Counted from the stretch's first letter, positions 46,044 through 58,700 are shown. The stretch: DNA of 64,000 bases from Rutstroemia sp. NJR-2017a BVV2 (GCA_002946415.1 NJPS01000013.1:682001-746000), one strand, 5' to 3'. Made by a program: numbers and translations. Notes: generated by a model not told the origin, from the sequence alone.

Positions 46044-47604
46044 CTACAATTCTTGATGCTTGATTTCTGGTTCTGGCGCTGGTGGCACCAAATCATCATC
46101 ATCATCAATTTCCTCAATGATGAACATAGGTTCATCAGCAGGTTTTGGTTCTGGTGCAGATTCTTCCACTTCAGGCTCTTCAGGGATCAGACCTTCCGGA
46201 ATCTTCTTCTTCTCACCTTCACCCAATCTAATGCTATCAACCCAATTCTCAATGGCTTCAATGCTCACATCCTCGGCAGCCAAAGCGGCACCCTTGCTCG
46301 GCAAACCTCTCCACCAATTTCGTCTTCCATTCAAGGCGACTACCTCAGCCTCACCCTTCAGTCCAAGGGATTCCTTGACTTTCGCGGACCCGGCATTCTC
46401 GCTAGGGACAACAAAGAATGGGAACAGTTTTCGTTGATGTAGGTGGTGCTTGTGAGCGATCTCTGCCAACGAAGTGGATGCTATGTCAGTAACTTCACCG
46501 GTGGCTGCCGACAGGAACGCAAGGATACACGTCCCAGTTCGAGGTCCCAGACAGTTCTTGTTCAGGTCTTCCTCAGTAGTCAATACAGGTAGCGGCGGTG
46601 CTGGTGGAAGTACGATTGGCTTTTCAGTATCCACTTCTGGTGACGGAGATTCAGTGGGCTGGTTTATTATCGTTTCATCTGTAGCTGTGACAGGTTTCTC
46701 GGATTGAGCGTGGGATGCTGAGGCCGATTCGAAAGATTCTTTAGCCTTTGAGGAAGCCTTCTTATCACTCTTGGACTTGGAAGCTTTGCTCTTTGGTGGC
46801 GGTGGGTCTTGATTCGGTGTGGCAGCTTGTGAAAGGAAAGCAAGCATTCCTTCTTTCTTCATTTCCCCATCATACACAATTCCTTCTGCCGCTTCTCCAC
46901 CTGGTAAGAGAATGAGTGTAGGGAATTTAGTAATGCCGAACAACTCCACGGATGCTTTTTCGGTATTCCTGATCTGAGCGACCTTGATACTGCCTTTGAA
47001 GTCAATGGCGAGAGCTTTCAAAGTTGCGCTCGTCTTTCCCTTGTCTGTGAATAGAATTGCCTTCGCAGTATCGTTTGCCTCAGCCAAGAAGCTCTCCAGG
47101 TCCTTATCGGCAACTCGCTTCACTAGATTTGGTATCTTTTCCACCACGGCATCAACAATTCCCTTCGCAGTCCGCGGCCCTTGGTAATCTTCCACGATTG
47201 GCTTTCCCGGTTTGCTTCCAGGCTTGACGATCTTGAGAGTTGGGAATCCTTGTACTCCAAAACCTCCGCAGAATGCCTTGTTCGAGTCTTCGTCGCAATT
47301 GACTGCCGCTACTTTCGCGAGACCTGCAAGGTTCTTGGCAGCCTTCTCATAGGCAGGTTGGAGGTTCTTGCAATGACCGCACCACGGGGCGTAGAATTCG
47401 ACGATCTGCGAAATATTAGATGGATGGAATCGTTGACCAGTTCGTGATACCTACAGAAGTATAGTTAGATTGAGCAATCATTCGATCATAGTCCTTGCCA
47501 TCAATTGACAAGACAGCCGAACTCTTGGGGTATAATCCAGCATGTACGGATGGCAAAGCACACAACAAAGCTGCGGCCGCAGTGAAAGCTCCAGTATGAA
47601 CCAT
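46044..47604 (-). CDS. ER protein disulfide isomerase, MPD1/P5-like
   Basis: Exons 47604-47455 and 47405-46044 with a 49 bp intron (GTAGGT ... CGCAG); 503 residues from ATG 47604 (signal MVHTGAFTAAAALLCALPSVHA). The splice junction builds [25 protein letters not shown], the active thioredoxin domain with Cys59 and Cys62. A second, redox-inactive thioredoxin-like domain follows (ILFTDKGKTSATLKALA, FGITKFPTLILLPGG). Residues ~240-320 are Lys/Ser and Pro-rich linker, then a third thioredoxin-like part (TCILAFLSAA) and an acidic tail. It ends KHQEL, a variant of the HDEL/KDEL retrieval signal. It should form or shuffle disulfides in the ER lumen. Confidence 0.92.
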
Positions 47605-48054
47605 TTTGATCAAATCTTGTCTACTATTATGAGCTGTAGAAGCTATTCAAAACATCAATACATTCAATCAAGAAGTAACGAGGACAGATGGCAATGATTG
47701 AATTTATATAATCATGCCACGGTTCCTTTTGGAAGAAAAGGCCACAGTCGCATGAAGTTGTAAATAGAAGCAATTAGCAAACCTGGGGTAATGACACACT
47801 AAAATGGTTTAGGCTGTGGCAGAATTGAGCTGTTAGCCACTTTCAGCTGAATGAGGCAATGAGGGGCTCGGAAGTGGAATGTCAAAGCTTCTAACCTTAG
47901 GTCACCACAAAGAACTTCCATACACGAAGCCAAACGACAACTTCGAATCGCATCGCCGTGTGTTGATGGAGTCAGTGTCGCATAACCTTCTTTGAGCTCA
48001 AGAGATCACTACTATTCTTTTTCTACACAGAGCAAACGGCACAACGACCACGTC
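47605..48054. other. Divergent promoter region (PDI / VTA1)
   Basis: 450 bp between divergent starts; no further feature recognised. Confidence 0.5.
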
Positions 48055-49552
48055 ATGGCTGCACAGGTTCCGCCGAAGTTGAAGGCAGCAGACCTCACCC
48101 GCTTCATAGTTAGAGCTGCGCAGCTCGAAACCGTCAAGCCGGTAATATCATACTGGTGTATGCCATGCTCTGCTTAATAGGGGGCTTCTACTGACATTTA
48201 CAGGCGAATACTGGATTGTTAATCAGATACTCGCGAAAGGACTACATAATGGAGACCCGGAAACATTGAGTTACACCACAACGTTGATGGATAAGCTGGA
48301 GACTGTATGAGGGCCTCTTCATGTCATATAGGAATTGAGCTGAAGCATGGTAGATCAAAGCCGAAAATGCAGACAACGATGCGATTCTGGACGATATTGC
48401 AGGTCAAGCATACGTTGAGCAATTCGGACTCGAGACATTTCTGAGAGCGGATCGTGCTGTCCAGGCCAGTAAAGTAACAAAGTACGCTTCACGCGACCCA
48501 GGCTATTAGCATTCTACTCACATCGTCGCAGACAAACCGCAGACACTTTCCAAGCCGCAGCGACTTTCCTAGAACTGTTGAACATATGGTCACCACCGGA
48601 CGCTGAGACCCAAGCGAAAATTAAGTACGCGAAGTGGAATGCGGTTCGGATTGTGAGGGCGCTCAAGGAAGGAAAGGACCCCAATGAGTCGAATCCAAAA
48701 CCACAGCCCGCGCCTGAGGAGGAACTGCCGCCACTGGATCCAAATGATCCTGAAGTGCAAAGTCTCGACCAACCACACAAAGCAAGGCAGGCATCGGTGG
48801 AAGATGTGCCAGATGAACAAGATGGTGTGGAAGCAAGGCTAGCACGGCAGTCTTCGTTGGATCGCTCTTTACATCCTTCAGCGCAGGTATCTGCTCGTGG
48901 CTCTCCAGGCACTACTTCGCCTGCTCAAGCCGATCCATTCTCTCGAGATGGGTTCCCCCACACTGGAGTTCCGGATGATAATGTCTCGCCATTAGAGTCC
49001 TCCCCCAAAGACAGGAACGGATCTATAGGTGGAGGTTATTTCCCGGAAGTTCCTACTTTTACGTCAGAACCTCGCGACTCGACTTTACGAACAGCCCCTG
49101 CCCCCGAGGACCACACATTTGACCTTGGGCTTCCGGATACTTCGAAACTTACCGCCCCAGGTGTGCCTCCAGGAATGACACCTTCACCTGACTTTCAATC
49201 ATTCCCTCCACCGATTTTACCTGGGGAGCAACCGTCAGTCCCAGGCCCTCAAGACTTTTATCGTCAAGATCCACCTCCACCTCAACCTCCAATCTATCTA
49301 CCTCAAAACCAGCAGCCAACATTCCAGCCTCCGCCTCCGCAAGCACAGCACAACCCCTATGCAACCGCTCGTGCCCCGCCTTCAGCACCCCCTCCGGCAC
49401 AGTCCATTCCACAACAATTAAACATCGACGATGAATCGATTGCCAAGGCACAAAAGCATATGCGCTTTGCTATTTCTGCATTGAACTTCGAAGATGCAGC
49501 GACTGCCGTCAAGGAGCTAAGGGCTGCATTACAAACTTTGGGCGCGCAGTGA
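48055..49552 (+). CDS. VTA1: Vacuolar sorting protein Vta1 (Vps4 activator)
   Basis: Four exons: 48055-48157, 48204-48304, 48354-48481, 48532-49552; introns 46-50 bp; 450 residues. The N-terminal tandem-MIT-like domain reads PPKLKAADLTRFIVRAAQLE, CEYWIVNQILAKGL, AYVEQFGLETFLRADRA and TFLELLNIWSPPD, each running across splice junctions. Residues ~165-395 are a Pro-rich, disordered linker. The C-terminal VTA1 domain (ESIAKAQKHMRFAISALNFEDAATAVKELRAALQTL) dimerises and binds Vps4. Vta1 stimulates the ATPase that recycles ESCRT-III at multivesicular endosomes. All pieces match the family in order and the length is usual for filamentous fungi. Confidence 0.95.
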
Positions 49553-50101
49553 TGAGGGGGATTGATGTCTAAATGTACTTAAATAATCATGGAGGCTCTC
49601 TTCTGCTACATAGTTCAAATACCCAGTCATTTTTAGTCATAACTAGATGCTGCAATGTTTCCAAGTACATTATATGGATTCTCTTAATGTGCTTTGGATC
49701 ACGCAGAATATTTTACCGCCAGAACAATGCGGTTGTAAAGGATTGTTGCAGGTCAGCAATATCCCGCGATATGAAGTACACTTATTCCCATGCGGATTTC
49801 GAAACTTAGTCCTTCGTCTTGCTCACCTCCAATAATATCATGACTGCAAGAGTACCAGTCCTCACAGCCCAGACTCTCAACCCTATCTCCAATCAAAGTT
49901 ATCAAGATTTCTCAGAAGCCGCGAAGAAAGTCTCTCGCATCTGCAAAACAGGAGAGCAAAAACAAAGCTGATATTACTACGTATCCTAAGTCTATCTCAA
50001 GCAAACCGCAACGCCAACGCAGCACCAAATCCTGCCCTCCCAAAACAAACACAACTACATGGACCGCACCAGATTGACAACCCTCCTGCCCAAGGCAGGA
50101 G
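49553..50101. other. Intergenic between convergent genes
   Basis: 3' flanks of VTA1 and the GPI-type protein; no gene supported. Confidence 0.5.
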
Positions 50102-51112
50102 CTAGCATAAAAAAAGTACCAGGGCCGCGCAGGCAAAACTAACTGCTATGATCATCGGGTCGCTAACTTGAGTTAATGATATATCTCCGTCTTGGTTCCC
50201 GCCGATTACTGCTGCTGATGTTGTGGGCGTGATGCGGGTTGTGGTACTGGGTGTGGAAATCGCCGGCTGGGGATTTGAGGAAGTTGTCATGGTCGTAGGT
50301 ATTGACCTATCCGTAGTAGGTATCGATCGATCCATAGTAGGCACCGACGCAGGACTCGGACTAAGCGTCGCAGACGGCCTCAACGTCATCTCAGTCGTAG
50401 CCCCAGAACCAAGCGTAAGAGTCTGCACACCACCCGAAACCGACAAACTCCCCAGCCCCAGCCCCGACACTGAACGCACATCCCCCACCGACGCACACAA
50501 CCCATCGAACCACGACACCGAAACCATCAAACCCGAAGCCGCCGTGCGCGCATAATCCGAGCACTTCGAAATCGCCTCATCAAACGTCTTCGGCGCCCAC
50601 GAAGTCACGCTCGCGTAGCACAGACACGAAGCCTGCTGCGTAGGGCCCAGCGCCAGAAACCCCGGTGTCAGATTATTGCACCTCTGCAATATTGAGAATG
50701 CACTAGAGCAACTTGTGTCAGACGGTATAGAAGTTATAATGGAACTCGCGGCCATCTGCACATTCCCCACGCTCGCACAAAAGCCCTCGAGGTTCGCGAG
50801 CGCGGAATACGCATCGGGTAATGCGGTGGATGCGAATTGAGCGCAACTTGCTACGGCGTGGTCGAAATTGGTGGGATGCCATGATGTCTGCGAGTAGCAG
50901 AGACAGGGGGCTTGTTGGGTGGGGGAGAGGTTGGTGAAGCTGGGAGTGGCGGATTCGCAGATGTTGAGGGCGGAGCTTAGGGAGACGCAGCCGGGGTTGG
51001 ATTGTAGGATCTCGACTGGTGGTGCTGGGGAGGGGGCATTGCGGATTTGGCGGGCGGCTGCGTGCGGCATCGATGTGAGGGGTGATGGTTGGGGGGATCG
51101 CTTGAGCGTCAT
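50102..51112 (-). CDS. Probable GPI-anchored protein with two tandem six-cysteine modules
   Basis: 336 codons from ATG 51112. Two related modules follow each other, about residues 41-120 and 132-215. Each has six cysteines in the same order (C, C, C-x-C, C, C) and shared steps: SPTQQAPCLCY / GPTQQASCLCY, W-x-P-x2-FD-x-A, and FCASVGNV / LCASVGDV. A Ser/Thr-rich region (PTMDRSIPTTDRSIPTTMTT) leads to a hydrophobic end (MIIAVSFACAALVLFLC) like a GPI signal. The called start lacks a clear signal peptide; a short upstream exon is likely but I could not place it. The module resembles no family I can name with confidence. Probably a cell-wall or plasma-membrane surface protein. Confidence 0.75.
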   Translation of the reverse strand: MTLKRSPQPSPLTSMPHAAARQIRNAPSPAPPVEILQSNPGCVSLSSALNICESATPSFTNLSPTQQAPCLCYSQTSWHPTNFDHAVASCAQFASTALPDAYSALANLEGFCASVGNVQMAASSIITSIPSDTSCSSAFSILQRCNNLTPGFLALGPTQQASCLCYASVTSWAPKTFDEAISKCSDYARTAASGLMVSVSWFDGLCASVGDVRSVSGLGLGSLSVSGGVQTLTLGSGATTEMTLRPSATLSPSPASVPTMDRSIPTTDRSIPTTMTTSSNPQPAISTPSTTTRITPTTSAAVIGGNQDGDISLTQVSDPMIIAVSFACAALVLFLC

Positions 51113-51613
51113 TGGGCGATGGAGGAGGACGGTACTTCACGTCTTCCCGGTCGATAACAGAATTGAGAAGGGGGTATTTTTCCCTGCGAGACTCAGATGA
51201 ATTGTCACTCAAGATACTGCGGATTTGGAGAGCCCTTTCCAGTTGGAATGACATCTTGATCCAGACATTGTAGTGGAAAGAACGAACAACTTAAACCGAG
51301 CAAAATCGACGCTCCTTCCAACCAGATCTCCGTGCGTGATACGAATCTTTAGCTTTGTGAAAAAGTATAGACGGCGGAAAACAGTGCTGTCAGAAAGAGT
51401 CCAGTGGTTTGCCGCCTCTCGATTCTCGAATGGAACATCATATATTCACTATCGTGTTCCACAAATTTTCTTCTTCCAAGTGCCTGCCGTACCATACACC
51501 ACCATGCCAACTTCAAAATACGCAGTTCCCTCCATCACTGTCTATTATAAAACAACCCCTTCCTCAACTTCCCAGCAGCCACGAATCTTCTAGAAACGAC
51601 CACAAACACCAAA
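51113..51613. other. Divergent intergenic region
   Basis: 501 bp between the GPI-type protein and the orphan at 51614. May hide the first exon (signal peptide) of the former. No other feature. Confidence 0.45.
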
Positions 51614-52054
51614 ATGTCCTCCCCACCCAACTCTCCTCAAACCAAACCACATAAGCCCACCAGCCCAATATCCATCCTCCTCAGCTCACCCTACTACACC
51701 GAGCTCCTCACACTCCACAAGCGATTCACGACCGAAAAGCAAGCTCTCCTTGCGAGTCTCCACATCCCCGTCAAGGAGTTCCGCGCAGCAAGCTCTTCGC
51801 GCCAAACCTTGCTTGCGCAAGCAGCCAAAGAAAAGGTGGATGCTCAAGTAGCGGAAATCGTCGAGTATCAGGAACAATTCCAGCGGAACTGGGTTCGGAT
51901 GGTGGAGAGGTGGGCAGAAGACATCGGTGGCAAGGTCGGCCGGCACGTGAAGGAAGTGGTTGCGGAGATGGTTAGAAAAAATGACGCCGAAGGGGTGATG
52001 AATTTGGACGGAATGCTAATTGCTGTGCAGGTGAGGTGCAGTGAGGGGAATTGA
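51614..52054 (+). CDS. Small helical hypothetical protein
   Basis: 146 codons, no intron, start in AAAATGTCC context. After a Ser/Pro/Lys-rich lead (~20 residues) the chain is almost entirely helical and charged: YYTELLTLHKRFTTEKQALL, RQTLLAQAAKEKVDAQVAEI, VEYQEQFQRNWVRMVERWAED. Coiled-coil association is likely. I do not recognise a family. Position directly after a promoter-like GC/CT-rich stretch and coherent composition argue that it is real. No signal peptide or membrane helix. Confidence 0.65.
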   Translation: MSSPPNSPQTKPHKPTSPISILLSSPYYTELLTLHKRFTTEKQALLASLHIPVKEFRAASSSRQTLLAQAAKEKVDAQVAEIVEYQEQFQRNWVRMVERWAEDIGGKVGRHVKEVVAEMVRKNDAEGVMNLDGMLIAVQVRCSEGN

Positions 52055-52258
52055 TCGAAAATAGTGGCAGCGAAGGAAGAAGATTTGCAAAGTATTTTAA
52101 TATCGTCACGGACGAAGGACAATCAAAGTATCTTTTGAAATAATTTATTCTTTCTCCATGCCGTAAATGATTGATGACTTTTGTCCTACTTAAACCGCCA
52201 ACGCCGTAAATATCCATCCAGCCCAGGTCCTTCGCTCACCGTAAATCTCCAAGGAAAA

Positions 52259-54160
52259 TTATGCATAGAGCTTCTTCTCATAACTCTCCATATTTACACC
52301 ACCCTCAAGTTGAGCACTAGCGGTTCTCAATTCGAAACGAGTGGTACCGTTCCTAACGGCTTCGTGAAGAGCAAGCAAGCTCATTTGTCCACAATCTTGA
52401 AGGGAGTGCTTCAAACCAGCGGCGAGGTAAGGCACAAACTTGGTGACAGAACTGAGAATATGTTAGCGGACTGAAAAGGGAAAGTGTTAATGGAGTGACA
52501 AACCCTCTGTGTGCGACAGAACCAGATACACCCTGAGCAACGAGAACACTGTCACCCTCAGAGAAGTATCTGGCAGTTCCAGCATTGCTCTTTTGGCTGT
52601 CCTTGGCACCGGATCCAGCCTTCTTGTCTTGCATAGCATCGATACTTCCCATACCACGGTAAGCCTTGACAAGTTTACCTTCGCGACTGACGAAGGAAGT
52701 TCCGGGAGATTCAGTGGTACCCGCCAAAAGACCTCCCATCATGATAGTGGTAGCACCAAGAGCAAGGCCCTTGACAATGTGGCCAACGTTTTGAATACCA
52801 CCATCTGCCATGCAAGGAACACCGAATCGAGCTGCGAACGAGCTGACGTTGTAAACAGCAGCAGCTTGAGGTCTGCCGACAGCCATGACTTCTTGAGTAA
52901 TACAAGCACTTCCGCTTCCCATACCAATTCTCAACCCATCAACACCAGCAGCAATCAATGAAGCAGCTTGCTCACGAGTGACAACGTTACCTCCGATGAC
53001 ATCAAGATCAGGGAATTTCTCCTTGATGTACTTGACCATTTCGATTTGGTACATGCTGTTACCTTGACTGCTGTCAAGAATAACGATGTCCAAACCGGCA
53101 TCAACCAACTTTTGAAGACGAATTTTATCTTCGGGTCTTGTGCCAATAGCAGCAGCGCAGATCAATTGCTTGGAATCTGGGAGCTTAGATGCCAATGGGA
53201 AGTGAAGGTTCTTGTTCAAATCAGATCGAGAGATCATAGAAACGAGGTTTCCATTGGAGTCAACAATAGGAAGCTTTCCTTTCTTCGACTTTGCGAGAAT
53301 TCGGTTTGCCTCGACCAAGGTTGTTCCATACTCTGCAGTGACCAAGTCTGTAACCATAACTGTTGATACGGAGGCTTCGTCATCGTCCTCGAATTGGATG
53401 TCTCGGTTCGTAACAATGCCGACGAGCTTGGAGCCAATTTTACCGTTTTCTGTTTCGCAGATATGTCAGTTGCTGCAAGATTGAGGAAAAACAAGATAGC
53501 GAGCATATTTAACACCAAAAATCATAAAGAGCATAAATTTTTTCCACAAGACCTTGAGGTCAATACGGATGAACGAAAGTTATTTGAGTTTATTTTGTTA
53601 ATCATGGAAGTGCAGGAATGGACAATGAAAGAAGAAATAATGTACGAACCTGTAACTGGATATCCTCCAAATCCCCATTTTTCCTTCAGCGCCTTGACAT
53701 CAGCAACAGTTGCTTGCGGGCTAATGACAACTGGATCCAAAATGAAACCGTTCTCATATCTCTTGACTTTTTGAACCATCTCTGCTTGCGCATCCGCAGA
53801 GCAGTTGTGGTGAATGACACCAAGACCTCCTTGCAGAGCCATGTGAATGGCCATCTCGTGCTCGGTAACAGTATCCATAGGAGAGGACACGAACGGGGTC
53901 TTCAAGGTAATGCGCTTGGTAACGGGCGAGTCAAGCACAACTTCAGAGGCCGCGAAACCAATGTAGCCTGGGAGAACGAGGAAATCATTGTAAGTAAGAC
54001 CTCCGTGTTTCTTGGAGTCGATCAAATCCGTAATGCTAAGACCATCTTGGAATTCGTATTCCTTGAGAACTTCAAGAGCTTTGGCGTGGTCCAAGATGTC
54101 CTGGGTAGGAGCCAGGAAAGCCGAGGCAGATGGCTTAGAGTCGCCGTTTGTGTGAGGCAT
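52259..54160 (-). CDS. Inosine-5'-monophosphate dehydrogenase
   Basis: Exons 54160-53650, 53449-52504, 52451-52259; introns of 200 and 52 bp; 549 residues, usual for the fungal enzyme. Landmarks: [38 protein letters not shown] pair ([27 protein letters not shown] across the splice, and [21 protein letters not shown]), [11 protein letters not shown], catalytic loop [13 protein letters not shown] with Cys 353, [12 protein letters not shown], and GMGSIDAM flap start with RYFSEGD. It converts IMP to XMP with NAD+, the rate-limiting step to GMP, cytosolic tetramer, the target of mycophenolic acid. The 200 bp first intron is three to four times the local norm. Confidence 0.96.
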
Positions 54161-55726
54161 TGTGTATCTGGGGAAAAAAAGATACTGAAACAAGAGAATG
54201 TGCGCGCGCGACTCGTACGAGTGGTGCGGGGAAGAAGTAGGAGAGAAGAAGTAGAGCAAACACAGAGAGATAGTCGACCAGTGTAGTACAAAGATAGATA
54301 ATTAATTTGCCGAGGAAAGCAATTCAAATGTTAAATACTTTGTATTTGTGGTGTGAAAATGTATAGTCGACGGGTTGAAGTTTCCTTCTCCCAAGAGAAA
54401 AGAAGAAAGGGAAAAAGAGGGGAGAGAAGAAAAAAATTCAATTGTACTTGAGTGCCCTGGAGAACTAGTTGATGATTGGTTAAAGTGCAGCAAACTGAGA
54501 GACACTAATCCCCAAATGGTTATAGCTCGAGGGATACAGGAAGAAAGAAAGTCCGAGCTGTGATGAGGCGAAAGAACCGGAAGTAAGCGGCCGCACATGT
54601 GAAAGATGAAGAAGTGAAGTGGAAGGCCATGTGCGCGAATGGTGGACGTGATGCTCGGGCGAGATTTATGCTCGTCTCAGGAAGTCTCGGAAGTTTATCG
54701 ATTAGACCCGCAGTTAAGCGACGAATTACGCGAGTTGATGCTCAGACAAGGGATAATTTTCTGCGCTAAGCCACGTTCGTCTCTTCTCTGTGCTGGCAAC
54801 CCAATTTTTTACCTTAGCAACGCGACAAAGTAAACAAAATATCCTTGCGCCGCCCGTAATGGCCCAACGGCATTGGTAGATTGTCTGTCTCTCACCTCTT
54901 TTTCACCCCTCACTGTGCCTTGGAAATAAGAGACCCAGGTATTAAGGTATCTCAATAACTTCAATCTTATACCTTTATACCTTGGTACAATTCTTCCAAC
55001 CACCTTAATCCCTCCTTCTGATTCACATTTCTCCATAATCGCTCATCTTGCACTCCCCGACCTGGATCAATCTCATATCCTTTGGGTGCAGAGTACATCG
55101 TCATCCCTTCCATCGAAACCCACTCGGACCATAACATCGCGACATATACCCACAAACACAAGAGAGCACTGTTCATTCAGCTGTTGTATGTCATATTGTG
55201 GTCGGCAAACCCGCAGACCTAATAAGAAGACCTTACCAAGAAAAGCACGCACTACACGCTCTTCGTTACTCGGATGTTGATGTTGGTGGCTTTGCCTTAA
55301 ACCACTTCCACACTCCTCTCGTCGCTCTTTCTTCCTTCTTAATTCGTCATAGGGAAATAATCTGGATACTTCGATTTGCTATTTGGGTGGTGTTGAGGTA
55401 CAAGATCTGCGTAGGAACTATTGATTGCGCACCGAAAAACCTTGTTTGGGTAGACCTGCGACGTTGAACAGCCAGCGGGGGAGGAGAAGGATCATCACAG
55501 TTCGAATGCGCATTGGATAAGCTAGACGCTGAGAAAGACGCATCTCCACGGCCATCGTTTACTTCGAATTATCTTGCTGCCTCCGACGTGACCGATTGAC
55601 ACATGCGTCGCGCAAACACCTTGATGGAACTTGGTTAATGAACAGTAAATTGGAAGGAGCCCGCAATTACCGGTACCTTACACGTTCTGTGCGCCGCCGA
55701 TCAGCACTTCTTGTCTTACTATCGTG
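54161..55726. other. Divergent intergenic region (IMPDH / IQGAP)
   Basis: 1.57 kb. Purine-rich stretch at 54395-54440 and pyrimidine-rich parts nearer the IQGAP start, probably promoters and long 5' untranslated regions. Short frames (for example 55198-55467) lack motifs. Confidence 0.5.
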
Positions 55727-58700
55727 ATGTCGTTCCGTCACTTGCTTCGACAAACACAATCCGAGTACTCCACAAATACAGTCGGTACGAAGCGACAACC
55801 CTCGAACGCATCTACAGCATCGACTGCCTATTCGAACTCATCGAGCGCCAATGAACTAAGCCGCACAAGCACGTTTTCCTCGACGGGGTCAAGTGGATAC
55901 GGAACTCATAAGAGGGGTTTGAGTGAAGCTGCAGGAATGTACTCGTCCTCAGAGAATCGCAACGGCATGGGCAGCATTGAATCGAGTCCCGATAGTGCGT
56001 ACAAAAGTGTACGAAACTCTTTGCGACCACTACCACAAGCGCCTGGTCAAACTCCTCCAGAACGGGACAAGAGTCCATTTCAACATGGCCGTGGACAAAG
56101 TGTAGATGTGATTAAGAATAATCTTCTGCAGCATAACCGAGGGCAAAGTGTAGATGTGACAACAACTCCATCCAGACCACAGCACAATCGGGGGAAAAGT
56201 ATCGATGTCTCAAAGCTAGCTACAACTTTCGAGCCTCCTGCCGAATCATCTATAAGTCCATCGCGCAGTCCTACGCGGAGACCTGCAATTCGCCCCAATT
56301 CCATGCTACTCAGTCGCTCTGATTCAGTCAGTGTAGGAGCAGGAACCCTCGCCAGAAGCCATGGCCCGCCACATCTACACTCTCCCCTCACCAGACCTGA
56401 GCTGCAGAGTTTCGAACGTTCGTCAACAAGTCAACTGCGTACACTTTCGAAATTCGCGCAGACCGCAACACCTGATGACTTCACAATCACATCACCAGAA
56501 CAGGAAGTAGCAGGACTTCACGGCCGTCGAAGATTACAACGAAGCGCGGTGTCACGAGACAAGAACGTTGCGCTGAGTAGAACTACTGGTTACAGCTGGG
56601 AAGGACGGAATTGGATGGACAAGCAGCGGCAGTTCTTACAAGCATATGAATACTTGTGTCATATAGGAGAAGCCAAAGAATGGATGGAGGACATCCTACA
56701 ACGATCGATTCCACCTGCTGTGCAACTGGAGGAAGCATTAAGAGATGGAGTTACGTTGGCCGAGGTAGTAGAGGCTTTGTACCCGGATCGACGTATTCGA
56801 ATCTTCAGGCATCCTAAACTTCAAGCTAGGCATTGGGATAATATTGCTCAATTCTTTCGATTCCTCGATGATATACAGCTTCCAGAGCTTTTCAGATTTG
56901 AGCTCATCGATCTCTACGAGAAGAAGAACATCCCCAAAGTTATTTACTGCATACATGCTCTGAGTTGGCTTCTATTTAGGAAGGGGGTGGTAGATTTCCG
57001 AATCGGCAATCTCGTTGGTCAACTTGAATTTGAGGACCATGAGTTAGAGGAGATGCAGAAAGGATTGGATAAAGCTGGGGTCAGTATGCCAAGTTTTGGA
57101 AATATGGGAGCCGATTTTGGAGTGGAGCCCGCACCCGAACCTGAGCCCGTCGAAACCGAAGAGGAACGGATAGATCGAGAACTCGGCGAACAAGAAGCGA
57201 TGATCATCGAACTTCAAGCACAAATTCGAGGGGCCGCCAAGCGAATGGATCTAGGGCGAACTATGCAAGTTCTTTGGGATACGGAGGACTGGCTTATCGA
57301 TTTACAATCAATGATTCGCGGAGACTTCACAAGACAGATAGTAGAATACCGCCTTAACATGCGGAGATTTGCCATTGATCTGCAACGCCATGCTCGTGGA
57401 TTCCTAGTGCGGCAAAGACAATCTAGTCGAGAGACCTTCTGGAAAAGCAGGGAAGGGGATGTTTTGAAGCTGCAGAATCTGATAAGAGCCAAGAAAGCTC
57501 GAGACGAGGTATGCATGTTGAGATCAGAATTGCAACAGTCCGAATTTCTTGTCAAGGAGTTTCAATCAAATATTCGCGGTTTCCTTGCACGAAAACATAT
57601 GGTAGCTCAAGAGAAAGAAACGCAAGCTATGACTGGTCCTGTTCTGAATCTGCAAGCTGCAGTACGGGGCATGCTACTCAGAAAGAACATTGGCGACGAT
57701 CAAGAAGATTTATATCGCGAAGAACCTAATATTACTGCGCTTCAGGCTGTTGCCAGAGCCCTGCTAACTAGAAATCAGGTTTCTCGTCAGCAGAAATCCT
57801 TACATGTAAGTGGTCCAGTGTGGGAGAAACTTCAAGCAGTGTTTAGAGGTAGCCTACTCAGAGATGAAGTCTCTGTGCAGAAGGAAGCATTGCAAGCGTG
57901 CACGCCAGTTTGGGAGCAGCTGCAGGCTTTTGCAAGAGCTAGCCTGCTTAGAGATGAAATAGCTTGTCAGCAGGAAGCGTTACACGCATGTACGCCTGCG
58001 TGGGAGAAGCTGCAGGCTTTTGCGAGGGCTAGCCTTCTTAGAGATGAATTAACCCGTCAGGAGGAAGCATTACAAGCTTGTACACCGGTTTGGGTGCAGT
58101 TACAGTCATTTGCGAGAGCCAACCTACTCAGAGACGAAATAGCTCGTCAGCAGGAAGCGTTGCACGCATGTACGCCTGTGTGGGAAAAACTTCAGGCTAT
58201 TTCAAGAGCTGGCCTTCTTCGGGGTGAAATTACAGCCACTAAAGAAGCTCTAGAAAGCCATTCGCCAGAGGTTGCACAACTCCAGGCATTCATTCGTGCA
58301 GAAGCCGTCCGCCGTGATGTAACTGAAACTCTGTCTGGCTTAGAGGCTGAGGAGTCCTCGATTGTGGAGCTTCAATCTCTTATCCGTGGGATGCTACTTC
58401 GACAAGATGTCTCGGACGATTACAGTGATCTTGTCGATGAAACTCCACAGATCACTGCCCTCCAATCAATGGCACGCGGCGTTCTCGAAAGGCAAAAGAT
58501 TGAAATATTGCTGGACGAGCTTCAAGCACATGAAGAGGAGATCACAAACCTTCAGGCGTTGTCTCGTGCAGTTCTACTCAGAAACGATATTGAGACTGTG
58601 TTGGGTGAATTGGATGCCGAAGAAGACTCCATCGTTGCGATTCAGGCAGCCGCAAAGGCATCCCTGGTTCGGGCCAAGTACGCAGAAAAACAACGGTTCT

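Noticed and set aside
50718..51254. 178-codon minus frame overlapping the GPI-type protein in another phase
   Set aside because: Arg/Pro-rich shadow of a GC-rich coding region; the other phase has ordered cysteine repeats.
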